A stretch of DNA of 38,663 bases, from NCBI GenBank assembly GCA_938041035.1, contig CALHYX010000105.1, positions 1 to 38,663 of the forward strand, in the 5' to 3' direction. Under the pieces are notes generated by a model. The model saw only the letters and a list, made by a program, of their open reading frames with translations, did no database searches and was not told where the DNA came from. The DNA comes from an uncultured Acidimicrobiales bacterium (lineage in GTDB: Bacteria > Actinomycetota > Acidimicrobiia > Acidimicrobiales > SHLQ01). Shown in pieces: positions 16,564-25,605 of this stretch. Each line of letters begins with the position of its first letter. Positions within the stretch are counted from its first letter, which is position 1. The position numbers and the translations under genes are program-made.

Positions 16564-17321
16564 CCGGGCCCATGGGTGGTCACGGCGATCGACCCCCGGC
16601 GTCCCTCCGGGCGATGGGATGGTTGATCACCCAGATGATGCGGCCGTTCGTCGACCTGCGCACCATCGACTTCGACGTGTTGCAGCAGACCGAACGGGTG
16701 CTCGTGATCGCCAACCATCGCACCATGTTCGATGCCGTGGCGCTTCTGGCGGGCTTTCATCGGGTGGGTCGGTACCCGCGCCCGCTGATCAACGCGCGGT
16801 ACGTGAACATGCCCGTGCTGGGGGCGGTGCTGCGGTCACTCGGTTGGGTATCGGTGGACAAAGCCGACCTGCATCCAACCTTCACCCAGGTGAACGAGCT
16901 GAACGACGCGGGCATACCGCTGTTGGTTACTCCTGAGGGTCGGCTCGGTGGCCGGCCGGGCGACCCGTTGAGCCTGTCGAAGTTCCACACGGGCGCAGCC
17001 CGCATCGCCCATGCCTGCGCCACGCCGGTGTGGTGTTTTGCCCACGTCGGCATCGACCCGGTCTGGCCGCGCGGCACACGGATACCGCGCCTCAACCCGC
17101 TTCGGCGCCAACTCGTCGTCGCCGTCGGTGCTTCGGAGGTTCGCACGATGACCGGCGACGCGGCGGTCGATACCGACATGTTGCACGAGTGGACCCGCGA
17201 GCTGCTGGCCGCGGCGGCCGACCGCCACGACGAGATCAGGCGAACAGCTGCATCGTCGCGTCGTAGCCCGCGCGGTCGAACTCGGCGAGCGACGAGAAGT
17301 CGGCCAGATTCAGCCCGGTGA
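16560..17321 (+). CDS. PlsC-like 1-acylglycerol-3-phosphate acyltransferase
   Basis: A 253-residue protein with the acyltransferase blocks of the PlsC/LPLAT family: NHRTMFDA supplies the H-x4-D catalytic motif and TPEGRLGG the substrate-binding EGxR-like motif. It probably esterifies lysophospholipid or a related lipid at the inner membrane face. The GTG start overlaps the ATPase stop (GTGA); an ATG four codons in is an alternative. The gene runs 86 bp into the 3' end of the convergent patatin gene. Its last 27 residues are an Arg/Ser-rich tail that looks unlike the family and may have arisen after loss of an earlier stop. Confidence 0.82.
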   Translation: MTGPMGGHGDRPPASLRAMGWLITQMMRPFVDLRTIDFDVLQQTERVLVIANHRTMFDAVALLAGFHRVGRYPRPLINARYVNMPVLGAVLRSLGWVSVDKADLHPTFTQVNELNDAGIPLLVTPEGRLGGRPGDPLSLSKFHTGAARIAHACATPVWCFAHVGIDPVWPRGTRIPRLNPLRRQLVVAVGASEVRTMTGDAAVDTDMLHEWTRELLAAAADRHDEIRRTAASSRRSPRGRTRRATRSRPDSAR

Positions 17322-18960
17322 GGTCGGGGCGGATCAGATGGTCGGCCGAACCAACATCGGCGTCTCCGGCGAGTTCCATGACCCGCATCACCAACTGCGG
17401 TATCGACGGCGCGGCGGCGTCCTTGGATCGCCGGATCCGGGAACGCAGTTCGGACCACCCGGAGATGGTGCCCGAATCGGGTGTCGCGCCCGCCATGAGT
17501 CCCCCGTCCTTGCCGACGTCGGACGCGATGGTCAGGATCGGGCCGGGATGCCGGCGCCTCAGGGCGTCGATCGGGAGGTTGTTGCGTACGGCTCCATCGA
17601 CCAGAAGCCGGTCGTCGACGCGCACCGGCGGGAAGATCACCGGGATCGACATACTCGCCCGCACGCCCTGCCACAAGGGTCCGTCGGTGTGATCGACCAG
17701 TTCGCCACTGCTCAGATCGCACGAACAGCAGACAAAGTTGCGCCACACCTGGGCGAAGCTGCGGCCCTCGGCCAGGGTGCGAATGATCTCGGTCACCGCC
17801 TTTCCCCGCACGAGTGAAACCAGTGGGAACGTCGGGTCGACCAGACCGCGGGTGTCGGATGCGTGTTCTTCGACCAGCGCGGCGAGTTCGTCGGCGGGTT
17901 TGTCGAGCGCGATCCCCGCACCGAGGAGCGCCCCCTGACTCACGCCGGCGACGGCGTCGATCGCGATGCGGAGTTCGGACAGGGCGCGCCACACCCCGAT
18001 GTGAGCCAGGCCCTTGGCCGCTCCGCCGCTGAGTACCAGACCGGTGCCGCGGCCGAGGATCAGCCGCCAGAGCCGGCCGCCGGTCTCGGCCGAACCCACC
18101 CGGTGTTGGTGCTGCCGATGGGGCCGCATCGCCCGCCGCCAACCGCCGCCGGTGGCGGGAATGGTCGCATGGGCCGGGTTGACCACGACCAGTTCGATGG
18201 TGGACCGCAGCGTCTCGGTTTCCGAGCGGAAGCGCTCGGTCACCGCCTGGGGAGGGTTGCCGGTGTTGGCGTCGACGACGACCACGATGGCGTCGGCTGA
18301 ACGCAGACTCACCGAGAGGGCGGGGGTCGGGTGGGCGAGCGAGCCGCCATCGATCAGCACGGGGGCGTGTTCGCGCTCGGCCCGTTCCAGCAGCAGGGAA
18401 CGTTCGGCATCGGTGCGTCCGAGCAGATCGTCGGGGCGAATGACGGAGGCCTCCGGAGCAGCGTGGGTCGCGAGTTCGAGCAGCGTCGCCGAGTCGGACT
18501 CGGCTCCAACCCCCACCACGGTCACGACGGCGGGCCCGCGCCGACGTTCGCCGGCATCTCCGACCCCGGCCAATCGGTTCACGACGGTGCGCGAGAGCGC
18601 GTAGGCAATCGAGGGTTCGCGTTCGGCGAGCTGCGCGAAGTCCGAGGCCGACAACGACAACAACTCACTGTCGCGCACGGCGATGACGTCGGCGGTTCGG
18701 GCGACCCCGGCGACCACGCCGACCTCGCCGACGAGTTCGTGGCGACCGATCTCGGCGACCGTGTTGTCATCCTCGTCGACGACGACCAAGCGGCCGTGGG
18801 TCACAAAGCCGAGGCTGTCGGCGTCCGCCCCCGCTTTATAGAGCCGTTCGCCGCTGCGCAACGAGCGGGGAACGAGAACCCGGCGCAGCTCATCGAGCAA
18901 CGCGTCGTCGGCGTCGGCGACGCCAAGGCTCTGCAAGAAATTGGTCAGCTCGGTATCCAC
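17236..18960 (-). CDS. Patatin-like phospholipase with N-terminal cNMP-binding domain (NTE type)
   Basis: A 574-residue protein with the architecture of bacterial NTE/RssA-like lipases. Residues about 25-125 are a cNMP-binding-like domain (RSGERLYKAGADADSLGFV, then LVGEVGVVAGVARTADV). A linker domain follows (about 140-290). The patatin domain begins TGLVLSGGAAKGLAHIG, giving the oxyanion hole; the nucleophile is in GVSQGALLG (GxSxG) and the second catalytic aspartate in VDGAVRNNLP. It should hydrolyse phospholipid or lysophospholipid ester bonds. The start is a GTG with GGGGA upstream. The gene faces, and overlaps by 86 bp, a PlsC-type acyltransferase, so acylation and deacylation genes sit tail to tail, each next to a cNMP domain. 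Confidence 0.92.
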   Translation of the reverse strand: MDTELTNFLQSLGVADADDALLDELRRVLVPRSLRSGERLYKAGADADSLGFVTHGRLVVVDEDDNTVAEIGRHELVGEVGVVAGVARTADVIAVRDSELLSLSASDFAQLAEREPSIAYALSRTVVNRLAGVGDAGERRRGPAVVTVVGVGAESDSATLLELATHAAPEASVIRPDDLLGRTDAERSLLLERAEREHAPVLIDGGSLAHPTPALSVSLRSADAIVVVVDANTGNPPQAVTERFRSETETLRSTIELVVVNPAHATIPATGGGWRRAMRPHRQHQHRVGSAETGGRLWRLILGRGTGLVLSGGAAKGLAHIGVWRALSELRIAIDAVAGVSQGALLGAGIALDKPADELAALVEEHASDTRGLVDPTFPLVSLVRGKAVTEIIRTLAEGRSFAQVWRNFVCCSCDLSSGELVDHTDGPLWQGVRASMSIPVIFPPVRVDDRLLVDGAVRNNLPIDALRRRHPGPILTIASDVGKDGGLMAGATPDSGTISGWSELRSRIRRSKDAAAPSIPQLVMRVMELAGDADVGSADHLIRPDLTGLNLADFSSLAEFDRAGYDATMQLFA

Positions 18961-18977
18961 CGGTCCCCAGCCTTCGT

Positions 18978-19000
18978 GAACCGACGCTCACGTCGGGTTC
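18978..19000 (-). promoter_or_regulatory. Stem-loop upstream of the patatin gene
   Basis: GAACCGACG (18978-18986), loop CTCA, and CGTCGGGTTC (18991-19000) pair with one bulged G. The hairpin lies in the 95-nt gap between the sulfotransferase stop and the patatin start, about 18 nt before the patatin GTG. It may terminate the upstream operon or act in the patatin leader. Confidence 0.4.
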
Positions 19001-19055
19001 TGACCATGATGGCGTTCGGTCGCCGCGGACGCCAGATGTCGGGTGGGGGATGGCG

Positions 19056-19862
19056 CTAGAGATTCCACGTCGCCAGCGAGCGACCGGTCACCTTCTCGAG
19101 GTACGCGATGTCGTCGCGGAACCGGTCGGCCAACGGCTCCTCGGCCGGGAGCGGTTCGAGCGGAACGTCCGGAAGCAGCCGCTCGATGCTGTGGGCCAAC
19201 CGCTTTCCGCCGCGCACGTGGCGGGCGAGGCGCATGGTCGAGCGTCTCCGGGGGCTGGCGTTACTGACCGCTGTCTGACCGGGTTCGAGGGTGTCGGTGC
19301 CGAGTCCGAGGTGACCGAGTGCCTGGGTCAGCCCAATGAGCGGGTCGGTGGCGATGTCGTCTTCGAAGACGAGAAAGCAGAACCGGTCGAGCGGAACGTG
19401 GTCGAGCCAGCGGCGTAGCCCGGTTGCGTAGTCGCTGAACGCGAGCACCTTCCAGTGGTCGGGCTCGCCGGCCAGGAGCCGATGGAGGTAGTCGGTTTGG
19501 TCCACGCCGACGGGAAGACGGCTCGTGGCGACGTAGTGGGCCAGCGCCGACCGGACCCGATCGACGGGGTGACGGAGGCTGACGATGAAGTTGGCATCCG
19601 GGCAGTGTTTGGCGATGAGCGCCGGCGCGTCGGGGTCGCACAGGTAGTTGGGGGTGCCGTCGAGCAGCAGCGGTGCGTCGCTCTCGGAGAAGTGGTCGGC
19701 GTAGAACGGCTCGGGGTCGGCGGCGTGCTCCGGCCGGTCGAAACAGTGCGCCTCTTTGGTGCGCCCAAGAGCGATCTCGGGGTGCCGCTCCATCGACGAA
19801 GCCAGCCAGGTGGTCCCCGCCTTCTGGGCACCGAGGATGAACACGTTTGGCAGGCGGGTCAC
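19056..19862 (-). CDS. PAPS-dependent sulfotransferase
   Basis: A 268-residue cytosolic-type sulfotransferase that would move sulfate from PAPS to a glycan or small molecule. The 5'-phosphosulfate loop is ILGAQKAGTTWLASSM (about 8-23) and the 3'-phosphate motif is SLRHPVDRVRSALAHY. The C-terminus carries a typical LPAEEPLADRFRDDIAYLE segment, where the family's tail (LRxxYxxDxxxLexxlGr) interacts with PAPS. The GTG start overlaps the stop of the propeller gene (GTGA), so the two are translationally coupled. The stop lies in CTAG. Together with the sulfatase-like gene at 11381 it hints at sulfated surface material. Confidence 0.92.
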   Translation of the reverse strand: MTRLPNVFILGAQKAGTTWLASSMERHPEIALGRTKEAHCFDRPEHAADPEPFYADHFSESDAPLLLDGTPNYLCDPDAPALIAKHCPDANFIVSLRHPVDRVRSALAHYVATSRLPVGVDQTDYLHRLLAGEPDHWKVLAFSDYATGLRRWLDHVPLDRFCFLVFEDDIATDPLIGLTQALGHLGLGTDTLEPGQTAVSNASPRRRSTMRLARHVRGGKRLAHSIERLLPDVPLEPLPAEEPLADRFRDDIAYLEKVTGRSLATWNL

Positions 19863-22147
19863 CGGTGCACCTCGATGGCATCGATGGTGACGGGTCCGGT
19901 AGCGGTCACGTCGAGGACGTGCAGCCCGGGGGCAAGATCGTCGAGGTCGATGATGGCCGGGCCATCGGCCCCGACGTTGATCGGGTCCTGGTCCAGGCGG
20001 GCGGTGCAGGGGCCGTGGCCGAGCACCCGGAGACCATCGCCGACGAAACGAAACCGGAGTGCGCCCGTGGTGGTCGTCGCGGTGACGCCACCGCTGGCCT
20101 CCGGGTCGGTCACGACTCGCCACCCGGTGCCGAGGCCCACCTCCGGGCGGTCGGCCTGGATGCGCATGGTCCGATCCACGGCCGTGATGGAGCCGTTGGC
20201 CGGGTCGAGATGGAACAGCGAGAACTGATCCGATGCCCACAGCCCGTCGCCGTCGGCGGTGATCATGGGTGTGAGGTCGGGAAAGCTGGCCGCATGACGG
20301 AACACCGGTGTACCGGGCGGGGCGAGCCGTTGCGGCTCCGACGTCTCGCCGTGGTGCCACAGGTCGCCGTCGTCGTATTGCACCACGAGTCCGTGGTCGG
20401 CGATCGCGAGCGCGACGGCCACGCCGCCGTCGCGACCCCCGACCGGATGCGGCTCCCACCGCTGACCGGTCGGTGAACGGAACAGGCCGTCGGCCGTGGC
20501 GACAAAGAAGTTGTCATCGATCACGGTGATGCGGTCGTGCGGTCCGGCGTAGGGCCGTTCGTGGTGCTGCCAGTCGCCGTGGGGATTGCGAACGTCGATG
20601 CCCGACGGTGAGAGCAGGGCGAGGTAACCGTCGCGCTCGGCCATGCCGAGCCCTTCGCCGTCGGGCGGGGGTCGGAGCCGGACGAACTCGCCGCTGCCCT
20701 CGAGCCGATAGAGCCCCGATGTGCGGCTGGCCAGGAACACCGACTGGTCACCGTGGTGGATCTGCGCGCCGAAGGCGGGCAGGCGAACGTCGCGGGGCTG
20801 GGTGGACCGTTGCTTCTTGTAGAGCGCCCGCACCCGATCGAGCGCGGCGGAGGGAAGGCGGCTGCCGACCCGGTAGACCGTCTGCCGAGCCGCCTGCTCG
20901 AGGCGAGCCCGTTGGCGGACCTGGCCATCGGCGGACCGGAGCAGCGCGACGTCGGCCCAGCTCCGACCCCCGTCCTCGGAGCGGAGGGCGCCCTGGGCGT
21001 GGTTGGCCAGGATGACCCCGTCCCCGATGGGGGTCGCGGCGAACAGCCGTTTGGCTCGGAGTCCTCGGTTCTCCTGATGCTCCGTGCCGTCGGGTCGGCG
21101 GCGAACGATGCCCGCGCCGTAGGTGGAGTAGAGGAGGTCATCGCCGTGTTTCGCCAGCCCCCCGACCAGGGTGCGGGGCAGAACGTCGGGGAGCTCGAAC
21201 CACGAGGTGAGATCGTCGGTGGTGAAGAGGCCGTCGAACCCGGCGCAGAACCAGCGGTGGCCATCGCCGTCGGCCGCGGCGAGAACCTGGTTGAAATGGG
21301 GGACATCGAAGCCTGGTTCGTCGGCCTGCGGGTCGGTGGTCAGCCCGCCGTTTGCCTCGACGAAGCGACGACCGCCGTCGCGCGACACGAGCACACCGTC
21401 GTTGCGCAGGCTTGCCATCACCTCGTCGCCGGCGGTCGCGATCGACGTGATCGGCCGATCGTCGAGTTGGTCCTGCGCTCCGTTGTCGTCGATGGCGAGC
21501 AACCCGGTGGTGGTACCCACGAGCAGTCGGTCGGCCTGCGGGAGCAGCGCCGTGATCTCCCGGGCGATGGTGGCGAAGTCCCGGGTATCGCAGTGAATGC
21601 GCCCGTCGGTGCCGGCGATGACGAGATCGGCGTCGTCGGTGGTGACGGCGGCAACGGCGTGGGCGATCGGTTCCCAGCCGGTGGGGTCGGTGAGCTTGGT
21701 GGGGTCGGTGCAGCGAAGCAGGTCACCGCCATCGGTCAGGGCGACGAGTCCATCGGCGGTGGGGAGAATTCGATGCACCGGACCGATGGCGGCCTGACCC
21801 CACTCGCCCTCGTGTCGGAATAGGGCGCCGTCGTCGCCCGCCGCCACCAGATCGGCGGAGTCGGCCAGCCGATGGCCGTCGGGAACGACGGCGACGTCGT
21901 GAAGTCGATGCCGCCAGATGCCTGCGCTGAGCCGGGTCCAGTGCACCCCGAGGTCGAGCGATACCAACAGGATGTGGCGCACCACGGCAAAAAGATGTCC
22001 GGGCAGGCGCGGGTCGGCCGCGATCCGCATGACTTCGTCATGGGGTGAATGTGCCGCCGCCGGTTCCGCCAGGGCGACGAGGAAACCAAGCGCCAGGGTT
22101 GGGATGCCAAACAGTGCACACCAACGGGGCCGCAGTGCGTAAACCAT
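19859..22147 (-). CDS. Secreted beta-propeller protein with Asp-box repeats
   Basis: A 762-residue protein with a signal peptide (about 1-32, ending AAAH) and no other membrane segment. The body is made of repeated four-strand blades with Asp-box or BNR-like turns, such as VSRDGGRRF and RSEDGGRSWADV, as in YCF48, sortilin or sialidase-like propellers. The C-terminal 120 residues look like a small beta-rich domain. It is probably an extracytoplasmic binding or scaffold protein; no catalytic motif was found. It is coupled by GTGA to the sulfotransferase and lies 66 nt after the lipoprotein gene, so the set is likely one transcript. Confidence 0.75.
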   Translation of the reverse strand: MVYALRPRWCALFGIPTLALGFLVALAEPAAAHSPHDEVMRIAADPRLPGHLFAVVRHILLVSLDLGVHWTRLSAGIWRHRLHDVAVVPDGHRLADSADLVAAGDDGALFRHEGEWGQAAIGPVHRILPTADGLVALTDGGDLLRCTDPTKLTDPTGWEPIAHAVAAVTTDDADLVIAGTDGRIHCDTRDFATIAREITALLPQADRLLVGTTTGLLAIDDNGAQDQLDDRPITSIATAGDEVMASLRNDGVLVSRDGGRRFVEANGGLTTDPQADEPGFDVPHFNQVLAAADGDGHRWFCAGFDGLFTTDDLTSWFELPDVLPRTLVGGLAKHGDDLLYSTYGAGIVRRRPDGTEHQENRGLRAKRLFAATPIGDGVILANHAQGALRSEDGGRSWADVALLRSADGQVRQRARLEQAARQTVYRVGSRLPSAALDRVRALYKKQRSTQPRDVRLPAFGAQIHHGDQSVFLASRTSGLYRLEGSGEFVRLRPPPDGEGLGMAERDGYLALLSPSGIDVRNPHGDWQHHERPYAGPHDRITVIDDNFFVATADGLFRSPTGQRWEPHPVGGRDGGVAVALAIADHGLVVQYDDGDLWHHGETSEPQRLAPPGTPVFRHAASFPDLTPMITADGDGLWASDQFSLFHLDPANGSITAVDRTMRIQADRPEVGLGTGWRVVTDPEASGGVTATTTTGALRFRFVGDGLRVLGHGPCTARLDQDPINVGADGPAIIDLDDLAPGLHVLDVTATGPVTIDAIEVHR

Positions 22148-22213
22148 CTCTGACCGGCGAGGGTAGATCTTTAGACCCAGAGGGAAAAGTTCTGAAGGTG
22201 CGGAGTCAGCCCG

Positions 22214-23326
22214 CTAGTCCGTGTAAGGACGTTCGGCGACGATGAGCCCGGCGACCACGGAACCGTCTCCGCCGAATAGCCGGTAGCTACCCGCCGCGGA
22301 GAACTGACCGCCTCGTCCCGGGGAGCCGTGGTCGGCTGACCAGACCTCGGTGCCGGTGGCGGAATCGAGGGCGATCACCGATGAGCCGTCGGGTATGACG
22401 AGGAGCGCGTCCGACGCGCCGTGGATGATCGACGGGGTCCCTTCCAATGGCGTCGTCCAGAGCTCCCGGCCGTCGCCGGCCGCGTAAGCGGTGGCCTGAC
22501 TGCGCGCCCGGTCACCGATTACGCCCGTGCCACCGGTTTGGTCGATCACCACGACCGCGACGCCATCGGGGTGCGGTGCGAGTGCGGCGACGAAGCCGGG
22601 CACGACGGCCATCCACGCGTCACCGGTATCGGTGGCGACCCTGACCGACAGCTCCTGGCGCGTCTCATCGGCCGGGTCCGGGGCGCCGTCGCCTCCGCGG
22701 CTTTCGGTGTGCAGCGTAAAGCCGGCGAGTTGGCGGACCGCGGGCGCGAAACCCGGCGCCGAGGCGCTCGGTGGTGGCAGAGGTACCTGGTCGAGGGCCT
22801 GGCCGTCGACGTCAAAGACGAACCGGAGGCCCGGTTGCGCCCCCCGATCGGTGACCCAGACGTAGGGGCCGCCGATCAAACCGGCCTCGCTGCCGTCGAT
22901 GGGAACCCGCCAGCGTTCGGCGCCGCTGACCGCGTCGAACGTGGCGAGATCGGCGCCGGTGAGGATGGCGACCTGGTCGGCGATGGTCACCACCTCGGTG
23001 GTTCGGTCAGGTGACGATGGGGCAGACACCCGTGCGCACCAGCGCAGTGCCCCGGTGGCGGAGTCGTACCCGCGCATGACGCTCCGGCCGCGCACGACCA
23101 CCGCGCCGTCGAGGGTGGCGGCGCCTTCGGCTGCCCCGACGGGCCGCTGCCAGGCTTCGTCGCCCGTAGCGGTGTCGAAGCCGACGAGACTGGCGGGCCC
23201 GGGTGGATCGGTGCCGCAACCCCCATCGACGAGGTCGCCCCCGGCGCCCCCGCCGCCACACGCCGACGCGAAGATGATGAACCCGGCCAGGATCGACGAG
23301 ACGAAGATCCGGCAGCGAGGGTTCAT
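22214..23326 (-). CDS. PQQ-like beta-propeller lipoprotein
   Basis: A 370-residue lipoprotein: hydrophobic signal with lipobox ending SAC followed by a glycine-rich linker, then a propeller of PQQ-enzyme/BamB-like blades. Blade motifs include GFDTATGDEAWQRPV, GYDSATGALRWCARV, TFDAVSGAERWRVPI and ALDSATGTEVWSADH. Catalytic residues of PQQ dehydrogenases are not evident, so a binding or assembly role is more likely. I chose ATG 23326; a GTG seven codons upstream (23347) is possible. The 49-nt gap from the monooxygenase gene suggests cotranscription. The stop lies in CTAG. Confidence 0.83.
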   Translation of the reverse strand: MNPRCRIFVSSILAGFIIFASACGGGGAGGDLVDGGCGTDPPGPASLVGFDTATGDEAWQRPVGAAEGAATLDGAVVVRGRSVMRGYDSATGALRWCARVSAPSSPDRTTEVVTIADQVAILTGADLATFDAVSGAERWRVPIDGSEAGLIGGPYVWVTDRGAQPGLRFVFDVDGQALDQVPLPPPSASAPGFAPAVRQLAGFTLHTESRGGDGAPDPADETRQELSVRVATDTGDAWMAVVPGFVAALAPHPDGVAVVVIDQTGGTGVIGDRARSQATAYAAGDGRELWTTPLEGTPSIIHGASDALLVIPDGSSVIALDSATGTEVWSADHGSPGRGGQFSAAGSYRLFGGDGSVVAGLIVAERPYTD

Positions 23327-23375
23327 GAACCCATCATGACCTCGCACGGCATGGGCCGGAGGTCAGCAGGCTTGC

Positions 23376-25472
23376 TTATTCGGCCGGGGTTCGAGTGGAG
23401 ATCGTGCTGTAACACATCTCGTCGCCGGTGCCCTCGGCCCACATCACGTAGCCAAGGTCGGCGCCGGGCTGCAGCGATCGGTCCCACCCGCATTCGAGCC
23501 GGATGACGTCGTCGCCGTCGAGCACGATCGACTCGACCGGCGAATAGGTCAGCTGCCACTCGAAGCTCCAGACCGGAATGTCGAGCAGGATGCGCTCCTC
23601 CGGCGTTCCTGGATTCAGCGTCATACGCATCCAGGAACCGAGCTCGTGCATGTGGCCCAACAGCGAGACGATCTCGCCGGGACGGGTCACGTTCAGATCA
23701 CACGAGGATGAGGCGGTGCCCTGGTTCATGTGGGCGAAGTCCTCCGGTGTGACCCCGCACAGCCGGTTCAGACCCAACGGGATGGCGCCGGCGAACGCGC
23801 CGAAGCGTTCGATCACGTTGGCGTATGCGAGTTCGCGATCGCATAGCGGGTTCGGATCGCCCTCGACGCAGGGTATTTCGGCCGGGCCGAGGTATCGGGT
23901 GGTGACCACGCTGTCGAGCGGGCCATCGGCGAGCTCCTCCTCGGTGGCCATCTGCAGAACCATGGCCGACGAATCGAGCGGGGCCTCGTGGTCGTAGTGC
24001 AGGTGGAGCTGGACGACGAGGAAATCGCCGGGTTCCATCTTGAGGCCCGACCCCTCGGGCATGACGGCCGGCTGGAGGCCGGGGGCCCAACCCATCACCT
24101 GGTCGACCCGGGCGCCCTCGTCGGTGGAGTTCAGGTCGGCGAGCCCGTAACAGGTCCAGCCCGGTGCTTCGGTTTCGGCATCGCGGGCCGCGGCCTCGTC
24201 GGCCATGTTGGCGGTGGCGAGGAACACGACGGCGTGGTGCACGACCTCTTTCTGGTCGGGCTCGAACTCGAAACGGGTGACGTAGCTGGTCTCGGTGATC
24301 TGCGGGTCATAGACCTGGCAGTTGTAGTCGTCGGGCACCTCGGGGTCGCCGGCGTACGGTTCGCCGCGCATGACGATGTCACGGCGCACGTCGGCCAGGA
24401 TCTGCTCGCTCGGGATGATCGGGGTGTCGGCGGGGACGTCGAGCGTTCCGCCCGCGTCGGCCCAGTCGGCGATGGCGGCCAGTTCGTCGGCGCTCAGCGA
24501 GCGGTCGTCGTGGAACGGCACGCTCTCATCCGACGCAAGCCAACCCGGCATGTAGCGGCTTTCGGTGACCAGCTTCAGCCCGCTCGCCACCTCGGCGGCG
24601 TCGCCTGCGGTTTCGAGGGCGAAGGTGGCGTGGCCCGGACCGCCGGCGACGTGGCACGAGGCGCAATTTTGTTCGAGCACCGGTTGTACGGCCGCGCTGA
24701 ACGAGCTGTTGGGATCGTCATCGGTGATCTCGGGGTCGACGGTGATGTCGTCGATCTCGGGTGCATCGGCATCGCTCACCGCGACCAGGTCGAAGACGAG
24801 GTCGGCCGTCTCGCCGCTGGTGGCGAGGCCGGCGATGCTGATGGGCCCCGCGTCGAACGTCGCCAGTTCGATGGTCGCGGTCATCGAGGCGGTGAGGGTG
24901 TCGCCCTGGAGGGTGGCGGGCCCGGTGAACGTGACCGGCGCGGTCGTTTCCTTCACCGTGAGGTCGCCGGTGAGGGTGAGTTCGTAGGGCGTGCCTTCGA
25001 CGATCTGGTCGGGTAGTCCGCCGATCTCGGTGGTGGAGAATTCCACGAATCGGAAGTGGTTCGATTCGAGGTAGTCGTGGCGGAGCCGTTTGTCGCGCAG
25101 CGAGCTGTCGCTGGTGAAGGTCTCGACGTTGATCACGATGGTGCCGACCGTGCTCGCCGAGGTGTCCGCGGTGTTGATGATGATGTCGCCCGCGATGGCC
25201 GACGTCGACCCCTCGGCCACGTTTTCGTTGCCGACCAGCCGCTCGGCCACGCGGTAGGTGGCCAACGACTGTTCGATGTCGATGCGGAACAGGCGCTCGT
25301 CGGGCGTTTCGACTTCGAGCTCGGGAGCTTCGGGCACTTCGAACTCTACCGAGTCGCTCTGCACGCTCCACAGCCACTGGTCGCGCGTGATGAACGCGGT
25401 CACTCCCAGAGCCAGTGTGAGCACGGCGAAAAAGCCAATGGGTCGACGGAGTCGTTGCACTCGTTCGGTCAT
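23376..25472 (-). CDS. YceI-cytochrome c-copper type II monooxygenase fusion
   Basis: A 698-residue exported protein with one N-terminal hydrophobic helix (about 11-30). Residues about 65-232 match a YceI-like lipid-binding barrel (ATYRVAERL, SSLRDKRLRHDYLES, FRFVEFST). Residues about 257-345 are a monoheme cytochrome c: C270-A-S-C-H274, with M308 in RYMPGW as likely axial ligand. Residues about 385-695 match copper type II ascorbate-dependent monooxygenases (PHM/DBH). CuH ligands are H412, H413 and H490 or H492; CuM ligands are H607, H609 (GHMHELG) and M686 in DEMC. The heme could feed electrons to copper. AGGGGA precedes the start by 6 nt. The substrate is unknown, perhaps a lipid bound by the YceI part. 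Confidence 0.88.
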   Translation of the reverse strand: MTERVQRLRRPIGFFAVLTLALGVTAFITRDQWLWSVQSDSVEFEVPEAPELEVETPDERLFRIDIEQSLATYRVAERLVGNENVAEGSTSAIAGDIIINTADTSASTVGTIVINVETFTSDSSLRDKRLRHDYLESNHFRFVEFSTTEIGGLPDQIVEGTPYELTLTGDLTVKETTAPVTFTGPATLQGDTLTASMTATIELATFDAGPISIAGLATSGETADLVFDLVAVSDADAPEIDDITVDPEITDDDPNSSFSAAVQPVLEQNCASCHVAGGPGHATFALETAGDAAEVASGLKLVTESRYMPGWLASDESVPFHDDRSLSADELAAIADWADAGGTLDVPADTPIIPSEQILADVRRDIVMRGEPYAGDPEVPDDYNCQVYDPQITETSYVTRFEFEPDQKEVVHHAVVFLATANMADEAAARDAETEAPGWTCYGLADLNSTDEGARVDQVMGWAPGLQPAVMPEGSGLKMEPGDFLVVQLHLHYDHEAPLDSSAMVLQMATEEELADGPLDSVVTTRYLGPAEIPCVEGDPNPLCDRELAYANVIERFGAFAGAIPLGLNRLCGVTPEDFAHMNQGTASSSCDLNVTRPGEIVSLLGHMHELGSWMRMTLNPGTPEERILLDIPVWSFEWQLTYSPVESIVLDGDDVIRLECGWDRSLQPGADLGYVMWAEGTGDEMCYSTISTRTPAE

Positions 25473-25512
25473 CTACATCCCCTGATGCGTCCGGACATGG
25501 TGGCGGTGATCA

Positions 25513-25563
25513 AATAATGCCCGTTATTCCCAACAGCTTATGCCGTTCGCCCCGGTTTGGGAA
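25513..25563 (-). promoter_or_regulatory. Promoter and near-palindromic operator of the monooxygenase operon
   Basis: In the 133-bp gap before the monooxygenase gene the minus strand shows TTCCCA (25563-25558), a 17-nt spacer and TAAGCT (25540-25535). The predicted start falls on a 16-bp near-palindrome AATAATGCCCGTTATT (25513-25528), notably A+T-rich for this DNA. A repressor site overlapping the start is a reasonable guess. It separates this operon from the kinase operon upstream. Confidence 0.35.
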
Positions 25564-25605
25564 GGCGAGTTTCCGGTGCTGGGTCATGGACCGGCGTTCC
25601 GGGCG

